Shown here one piece after another: positions 19,081-19,656 of a stretch of DNA of 19,656 nt. A program made the position numbers and the translations under genes. The stretch is taken from contig JBDTNY010000121.1 of assembly GCA_039933515.1 (NCBI GenBank), positions 1 through 19,656 of the forward strand, read 5' to 3'. The notes under the pieces are model-generated. The model searched no databases. It saw only the letters and a program-made list of their open reading frames with translations, and had not been told where the DNA came from. Origin of the DNA: JAOUEA01 sp039933515 (GTDB lineage Bacteria > Actinomycetota > UBA4738 > HRBIN12). Every line of letters starts with the position of its first letter. The first letter of the stretch is position 1.

Positions 19081-19656
19081 ATGGAATTCGAGATCGGGAT
19101 CGGCAAGACCGCCCGTAGGGCATATGGATTCGACGAGGTCGCGATCGTGCCGTCGAGGCGCACGCGCGACCCCGAGGACGTGAGCATCGAGTGGGAGATC
19201 GACGCCTACACCTTCCCGCTGCCGATGATGGCGAGCGCGATGGACGCGGCGGTCTCGCCGGCCACCGCGATCGCGATCGGGAACCTGGGCGGGCTTGCCT
19301 GCCTGAACCTCGAGGGCCTGTGGACCCGGTACGAGGACCCCGAGCCGATCTACGAAGAGATCGCGGAGCTCTCCGACGAGAAGGCCACCCGCCGGATGCA
19401 GGAGCTGTACGCGGAGTCGATCAAGGAGGAGCTGATCGGGCGGCGCGTCGAGGAGATCAAGGCGGGCGGCGTCACGAGCTGCGCGTCGCTCACCCCGCAG
19501 CGCGTCGAGAAGTACGCGCCGATCGTGCTGGCTGCGGGTCTCGACATCCTGGTGATCCAGGGCACGGTGGTCTCGGGTGAGCACGTCTCGACCCAACACG
19601 AGCCCCTCAACCTGAAGAAGTTCATCCCCGCGTTCGACATCCCCGTCATGGTGGGC
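19081..19656 (+). CDS. guaB3: GuaB3 family IMP dehydrogenase-related protein (partial, 3' end outside window)
   Basis: The first 192 codons are present. The start MEFEIGIGKTARRAYGFDEVAIVPSRRTRDPEDVSIEWEID is characteristic of the actinobacterial GuaB3 branch of the IMPDH/GMP reductase TIM-barrel family, followed by the second strand LPMMASAMDAAVSP and IGNLGGLACLNLEGLWTRY. No CBS (Bateman) domain interrupts the barrel in the part seen, as expected for GuaB3; the catalytic cysteine loop lies beyond the window. ATG 19081 is preceded by GGGGGAG at 19071-19077. In-frame GTG codons at 19069 and 19015 are possible longer starts but would read through the leader hairpins. In M. tuberculosis guaB2 and guaB3 lie downstream of groESL; here no guaB2 is seen before guaB3. 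Confidence 0.93.
   Translation, partial: MEFEIGIGKTARRAYGFDEVAIVPSRRTRDPEDVSIEWEIDAYTFPLPMMASAMDAAVSPATAIAIGNLGGLACLNLEGLWTRYEDPEPIYEEIAELSDEKATRRMQELYAESIKEELIGRRVEEIKAGGVTSCASLTPQRVEKYAPIVLAAGLDILVIQGTVVSGEHVSTQHEPLNLKKFIPAFDIPVMVG

Noticed and set aside
1..19656. Mobile elements, CRISPR arrays, tRNA or rRNA genes, toxin-antitoxin or defence genes
   Set aside because: None seen on either strand. Every gene but the small membrane protein fits a known family, mostly housekeeping, and gaps are under about 150 bases.

Overview
The window is about two-thirds G+C by eye, with many GTG starts, four-base GTGA gene overlaps and dense coding on one strand. Gene order and protein content point to an actinobacterium. 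The run rplM-rpsI-glmM-glmS-acpS-nnrDE-alr-tsaE-tsaB-rimI-tsaD-groES-groEL and then guaB3 follows the order I recall from the Mycobacterium tuberculosis Rv3443c to Rv3410c region. Several inserted genes differ from that order, so I read this as a different, possibly deep-branching actinobacterial lineage. I cannot name the genus.

Layout. 1-479: the end of a ribosomal protein gene (probably rplM) and rpsI. 476-757 (minus): a small DUF2007 protein, convergent with rpsI. 834-4067: glmM and glmS, the two successive enzymes that make glucosamine-1-phosphate for peptidoglycan. 4124-12590: a tightly packed string of acpS, nnrDE, alr, an alpha/beta hydrolase, a family 4 uracil-DNA glycosylase, tsaE, tsaB, rimI, tsaD and an SDR epimerase. 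It covers lipid carrier activation, NAD(P)H repair, D-alanine supply, DNA repair and the tRNA t6A modification enzymes. 12639-14782: a groES-groEL operon with a promoter, a perfect CIRCE operator and a strong terminator. 14835-16381: a leucine/valine-type dehydrogenase and a GNAT acetyltransferase. 16378-16776 (minus): a small four-helix membrane protein. 16906-18929: an alkaline-phosphatase-superfamily phosphodiesterase translationally coupled to APS kinase. 19081 to the end: the first half of guaB3, preceded by a structured leader.

How it works together. Most genes are core housekeeping for cell wall precursors, translation fidelity (S9, t6A) and protein folding. Regulation is partly readable. 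HrcA/CIRCE should control groESL. Five genes carry a TANNNT -10 element 6-8 bases before the start codon, with little or no Shine-Dalgarno sequence, the signature of leaderless mRNAs.

I found no mobile element, CRISPR array, tRNA, rRNA or phage gene, and no gene-free stretch above about 150 bases. The window is largely ordinary. The least explained parts are the guaB3 leader with two mutually exclusive foldings, the hairpin between groES and groEL, the phosphodiesterase-APS kinase pair, and a sliding-clamp-type motif at the C-terminus of the uracil-DNA glycosylase.
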